Below, piece by piece: positions 4,822-7,029 of a stretch of DNA of 7,029 nucleotides. Below the pieces are notes generated by a model that did not search any database, was not told the DNA's origin, and saw nothing but the letters and a program-made list of their open reading frames with translations. Numbering within the stretch: the stretch's first letter is position 1; every line of letters starts with the position of its first letter. The DNA lies in NCBI GenBank assembly GCA_016191985.1, contig JACPVB010000247.1:1-7029 (forward strand). The letters are read 5' to 3'. The position numbers and the translations under genes were made by a program. The DNA is from Chloroflexota bacterium (lineage in GTDB: Bacteria > Chloroflexota > Anaerolineae > Anaerolineales > Villigracilaceae).

Positions 4822-5192
4822 CCAAATCAAATACGGTGAAAAAACCAAACAAAGCCACTCCCATCGACGCGCACCTCTCAAAACTGCCCGCTGACTAGCG
4901 CCAGGCGTTACAGTCCCTGCGCGAGACTATCCTCTCGGTCATGCCGCAGGCTGAAGAGGCCATCAGTTACGGAGTGCCCATGTTCAAGCTCGACGGGAAA
5001 GGTGTGATTGCCATGTCTGCCAAAAAGGATTATTGCAGCCTGCACCTGATGAGTCCGCCGATGGCAAAGTCCATGGCGGATGAGCTGAAGAAATATCTCA
5101 AAGGCGTTACCCTGCACTTTACGCCTGGCAAGCCTTTACCTGTTACGCTCGTGAAAAAAATTGTGAAAGCCCGACTTAAAGAAATAAAATAA
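4818..5192 (+). pseudogene. DUF1801 gene interrupted by one in-frame amber codon
   Basis: From ATG 4818, which overlaps the AlkD stop by four bases, the frame reads MTKSNTVKKPNKATPIDAHL then SKLPAD before TAG at 4896-4898 (codon 27). It continues without further defect as RQALQSLRETILSVMPQAEE to TAA 5190-5192, giving 124 codons in all. Both sides match DUF1801 (YdhG-like) proteins: LPAD-x-RQALQSLR, ISYGVPMFKLDG (49-60) and GKPLPVTLVKKIVKARLK (104-121). One C-to-T change from CAG would explain the TAG. An ATG at 4941 could start an 83-residue fragment, but it lacks a ribosome site and the first helix. It is a recent nonsense mutation, a sequencing error, or a read-through case. The family's function is uncertain; some members are described as iron-chaperone-like. 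Confidence 0.85.
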
Positions 5193-5208
5193 AAAGGAGA
5201 ATTTACAA

Positions 5209-5718
5209 ATGAACAAGATCGTCCCATCCCTGTGGTTCGACACGCAATGCGAAGAAGCCATGAACTACTATGTTGACACGTTCAACGGCGCGCCGTACAA
5301 AAAAGAAGAATCCAGGATCGTTAGCATCACCCGCTACGAAAAAGGTATGGAAGCGCCCGGCGCAGAGCAGATGGAAGGCAAGGTCATCACCGGCATTTTC
5401 GAGCTGGCAGGCCAACGATTTATGGCGCTCGACGGCGGCCCGGTCTTTCAATTCAACGAAGCAACTTCGTTTTATGTGGAATGCCAGGATCAGAAAGAGG
5501 TGGATTACTTCTGGAGCAAATTGTCCGCCGTTCCAGAATCCGAGCAATGCGGCTGGTGCAAGGACAAGTTCGGCCTCTCGTGGCAGGTCATCCCAAAGCA
5601 ATTGGGCGAGTTGATGGGCGACTCCGACCCGGTCAAATCCAAACGGGTCATCAATGCCATGCTCAAGATGCACAAGATCGTGGTGGCTGACCTGCAAAAG
5701 GCGTACGATGGCCGCTGA
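5209..5718 (+). CDS. PhnB-like VOC-superfamily protein
   Basis: This 169-residue protein is of the PhnB-like / 3-demethylubiquinone-9 3-methyltransferase-like branch of the vicinal oxygen chelate (glyoxalase/bleomycin resistance) fold. The family name is historical, and activity is unproven for most members. Seen are the first strand KIVPSLWFDTQCEEAMNYY (3-21), GIFELAGQRFMALDGGPVF (62-80), SFYVECQDQKEVDYFW (87-102), CGWCKDKFGLSWQVIP (114-129) and the C-terminal AMLKMHKIVVADLQKA (150-165). Length is usual for the family. AAGGAG (5194-5199) lies nine bases before ATG 5209, and 16 bases separate it from the DUF1801 gene. It is the last gene of the unit. Such folds often bind or alter small toxic molecules, which fits the AlkD neighbour. 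Confidence 0.92.
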   Translation: MNKIVPSLWFDTQCEEAMNYYVDTFNGAPYKKEESRIVSITRYEKGMEAPGAEQMEGKVITGIFELAGQRFMALDGGPVFQFNEATSFYVECQDQKEVDYFWSKLSAVPESEQCGWCKDKFGLSWQVIPKQLGELMGDSDPVKSKRVINAMLKMHKIVVADLQKAYDGR

Positions 5719-5735
5719 TGTGGCGCGATCCAACC

Positions 5736-6203
5736 CTACTGATCTCTTCGTAACTTCTCGCGCTCCTGTTCCCATAACTTGGTGAATCGTTCAAAGACAT
5801 CCGAAATGATTTCCAGTTCACTATCCGAGTAACTGGAAATCAATTCGTCTTGCGCCTTTCTCGCCGATTCAAACCAGGACGCAGCTTTTTCGGCGCCCGA
5901 TTTCGCGGGAGTGATCAGAGTCCCACGGCGATCATCGGGATTGGGTCGGCGCTCAATCAAGCCTGCCTTTTCGAGCCGGTCAAGCATGGCGGTGGTTGCG
6001 CCAGAGGTGAGACCCGTATGCCGGGCAAGTTCAGAAGGTGTGGCAATGCCTTTGAGGAATAGAAGCCTGAGACATTCCATGTCGGTTACGTTGAGGCCTG
6101 CCCATTCGCTCATCGCGTTTCGGAACAGCGTCAAATGGATGCCATAGTCCCTGACAGCCATCAGGGCGCGTTTCTTCAAATCTGTTTTTGTTGAGTTCAT
6201 CAT
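5736..6203 (-). CDS. MarR-family transcriptional regulator
   Basis: This 155-residue winged-helix dimer regulator is read leftward. The N-terminal dimer helix is about 8-33, the helix-turn-helix is TPSELARHTGLTSGATTAML (55-74), DRLEKAGLIERRPNPDDRRG (75-94) includes the wing with its conserved Asp-Arg pair, and the long C-terminal dimerisation helices run from 103 to 153. I chose ATG 6203-6201 because AAGGG (complement of 6212-6216) sits eight bases upstream; the longer frame to 6236 would need a TTG start without a ribosome site. It converges on the VOC gene with 17 bases between stops and is divergent from a DUF1801-type gene, its likely target. Cysteine is limited to Cys44, so ligand sensing is more likely than thiol pair sensing. 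Confidence 0.93.
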   Translation of the reverse strand: MMNSTKTDLKKRALMAVRDYGIHLTLFRNAMSEWAGLNVTDMECLRLLFLKGIATPSELARHTGLTSGATTAMLDRLEKAGLIERRPNPDDRRGTLITPAKSGAEKAASWFESARKAQDELISSYSDSELEIISDVFERFTKLWEQEREKLRRDQ

Positions 6204-6214
6204 AGAATATACCC

Positions 6215-6254
6215 TTGACATTATCTTTACTTTCAAGTATCTTTATTATATAAC
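6215..6254 (+). promoter_or_regulatory. Rightward promoter candidates for the DUF1801-type genes
   Basis: Two overlapping candidates are visible. TTGACA (6215-6220) with TATCTT (6238-6243) has a perfect -35, 17-bp spacing and a weak -10. TTTACT (6226-6231) with TATAAC (6249-6254) has 17-bp spacing, a weaker -35 and a better -10. Either would make a short leader before AAGGAG (6275-6280) and ATG 6287. Confidence 0.55.
6228..6239. promoter_or_regulatory. Candidate MarR operator
   Basis: TACTT (6228-6232) and AAGTA (6235-6239) are perfect arms around TC. The site overlaps the predicted start of the marR transcript (about 6238) and the rightward promoter candidates, so one dimer could control both directions. 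Small AT-rich palindromes of this kind are common MarR targets. Binding is inferred. Confidence 0.5.
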
Positions 6255-6273
6255 AAAATTTGGATAATGTAAA
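6245..6273 (-). promoter_or_regulatory. Leftward sigma70-type promoter of marR
   Basis: On the minus strand TTTACA (6273-6268, 5 of 6 matches) is followed after exactly 17 bp by a perfect TATAAT (6250-6245). The start would be near 6238, about 35 bases before the marR ATG. Confidence 0.78.
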
Positions 6274-6286
6274 GAAGGAGATTCCT

Positions 6287-6769
6287 ATGAACCCGAAGAA
6301 ATCCACTCAGAAGTCTGCTAATAGCGCCACCACGAAAGGCAAGACGTCAAACGTATGGACGGACGACGAGAAAGCCGCAATGAAGGCTCGCGCCCAAGAA
6401 ATGAAAGCCGAAGCGCGTGCAAGCAAGAACAGGGAGGAAGGTGAAAAAGCTGTGCTTACAGCGATTACCGCGATGCCCGAACCGGACCGCTCCATGGCAA
6501 AGCGGATTCATGAGATCGTCACAGCCAACGCGCCAGCCCTCATGCCGAAAACCTGGTATGGGATGCCCGCGTATGCCGACGCGGACGGCAAGGTCATTTG
6601 CTTCTTTCAGGCTGCGAGTAAGTTCAACGTGAGGTATGCCACGTTCGGCTTCCAACCCGATGCGAAACTCGACGAAGGAAATATGTGGGCGGCCTCCTTC
6701 GCGCTAGTGAAGTTGACTGCCGCTGATGAGGCGAAGATCAGCGCGCTCGTGAAGAAAGCGGTGAGCTGA
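6287..6769 (+). CDS. DUF1801-type small protein (long N-terminal extension)
   Basis: This 160-residue protein has a lysine- and alanine-rich, charged N-terminal part (1-55), including SNVWTDDEKAAMKARAQEMK (21-40), which is likely helical. A DUF1801-like core follows: IHEIVTANAPALMPKTWYGM (74-93), PAYADADGKVICFFQAASKF (94-113), RYATFGF (116-122) and LDEGNMWAASFAL (128-140). The YGMPAY stretch corresponds to YGVPMF of the DUF1801 gene at 4818. The start is ATG 6287 with AAGGAG (6275-6280) six bases ahead; a TTG at 6260 would only add nine unsupported residues. It is divergent from marR, so control by that regulator is likely. No signal peptide or membrane segment is seen. The biochemical role is unknown. 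Confidence 0.85.
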   Translation: MNPKKSTQKSANSATTKGKTSNVWTDDEKAAMKARAQEMKAEARASKNREEGEKAVLTAITAMPEPDRSMAKRIHEIVTANAPALMPKTWYGMPAYADADGKVICFFQAASKFNVRYATFGFQPDAKLDEGNMWAASFALVKLTAADEAKISALVKKAVS

Positions 6770-6771
6770 GG

Positions 6772-7029
6772 ATGAAAGCAGGTACGAAGCCTTCCCCAAA
6801 AGAGAAGTCCCCAGCTCAACAGATAGACGCCATCATCAAAGAGCCGGGTGACTGGCGGGGCAGGAAATTATCGCAACTGCGCGCTTTGATCAAGAAAGCC
6901 GACCTTGCCGTGGTTGAAGAGGTGAAGTGGAAGAAACCCTCCAAGCCATCGGGCGTCCCTGTTTGGTCTCATGATGGAATCATCTGCATGGCAGATACTC
7001 TCAAGAATGCCGTGCGGCTAACCTTCCCC
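6772..7029 (+). CDS. DUF1801-family protein (3' end outside the window)
   Basis: From ATG 6772 the frame is open to the window end for 86 residues. It reads AQQIDAIIKEPGDWRGRKLS (15-34), LRALIKKADLAVVEEVKWKK (36-55) and PSGVPVWSHDGIICMADTLK (59-78), ending in AVRLTFP. The DWRG, EEVKWKKPS and GVPVWSHDGIIC blocks are typical of one DUF1801 subgroup. It starts two bases after the previous stop. GAGG (6768-6771) abuts the ATG, too close to be a good ribosome site, so translation may be coupled to the gene before it. The last part of the domain lies outside the window. Function is unknown. Confidence 0.88.
   Translation, partial: MKAGTKPSPKEKSPAQQIDAIIKEPGDWRGRKLSQLRALIKKADLAVVEEVKWKKPSKPSGVPVWSHDGIICMADTLKNAVRLTFP

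Noticed and set aside
5719..5735. A bidirectional terminator between the convergent VOC and marR genes.
   Set aside because: The 17-base gap holds no inverted repeat and no T-run on either strand.
5203..5775. A 190-residue minus-strand open frame opposite the VOC gene.
   Set aside because: It is a shadow of the VOC gene; the plus-strand product matches the PhnB-like family over its whole length.

Overview
This is a roughly 50% GC bacterial chromosome segment packed with genes and short palindromic repeats. The repeat styles (CCTGAGC...TCGAAGG, ATTGCGAG...GAGCAATCTC, GGTTTCGATACGGGC...GCCCTACTCAACC) and the protein sequences look to me like Chloroflexota, perhaps class Anaerolineae. That placement is from memory and inference; there is no rRNA or marker gene here to prove it.

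Region 1 (1-2445) is amino-acid metabolism. After the last codons of an upstream gene and a strong intrinsic terminator (60-90) come a PLP-dependent class I aminotransferase (237-1424) and a prephenate dehydratase with a C-terminal ACT domain (pheA, 1609-2445). Together they could make phenylpyruvate from prephenate and transaminate it to phenylalanine, or exchange amino groups with prephenate. The 184 bp between them is almost entirely repeats. Another repeat of the same style lies in frame inside pheA and encodes the linker between its two domains.

Region 2 (2446-5718) starts with two GC-rich hairpins, a near-consensus sigma70-type promoter and a 26-bp palindromic operator candidate. Six tightly spaced plus-strand genes follow: an ArsR-type repressor, an AHSA1/SRPBCC protein, a RibD_C/dihydrofolate-reductase-like protein, an AlkD-like DNA glycosylase, a DUF1801 gene interrupted by one in-frame TAG, and a PhnB-like VOC protein. 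The layout suggests one autoregulated transcription unit. The genes are small soluble proteins of families with largely unknown substrates, plus one alkylation-repair enzyme. A response to a toxic or alkylating small molecule is a reasonable but unproven idea.

Region 3 (5736-7029) has a MarR-family repressor on the minus strand, facing the end of the operon. It is divergent from two more DUF1801-type genes, the second cut off by the window end. The MarR/DUF1801 intergenic region holds two promoters inside an inverted repeat and a small palindrome that could be the MarR operator. In total, three DUF1801-type genes lie within 2.2 kb, under two different one-component regulators.

The points most worth a second look are the amber-interrupted DUF1801 gene, the regulated six-gene unit as a possible undescribed detoxification/repair module, the palindromic repeat coding for the PheA linker, and the loss of the usual Gly-Gly in the nucleotide-binding loop of the RibD_C protein.
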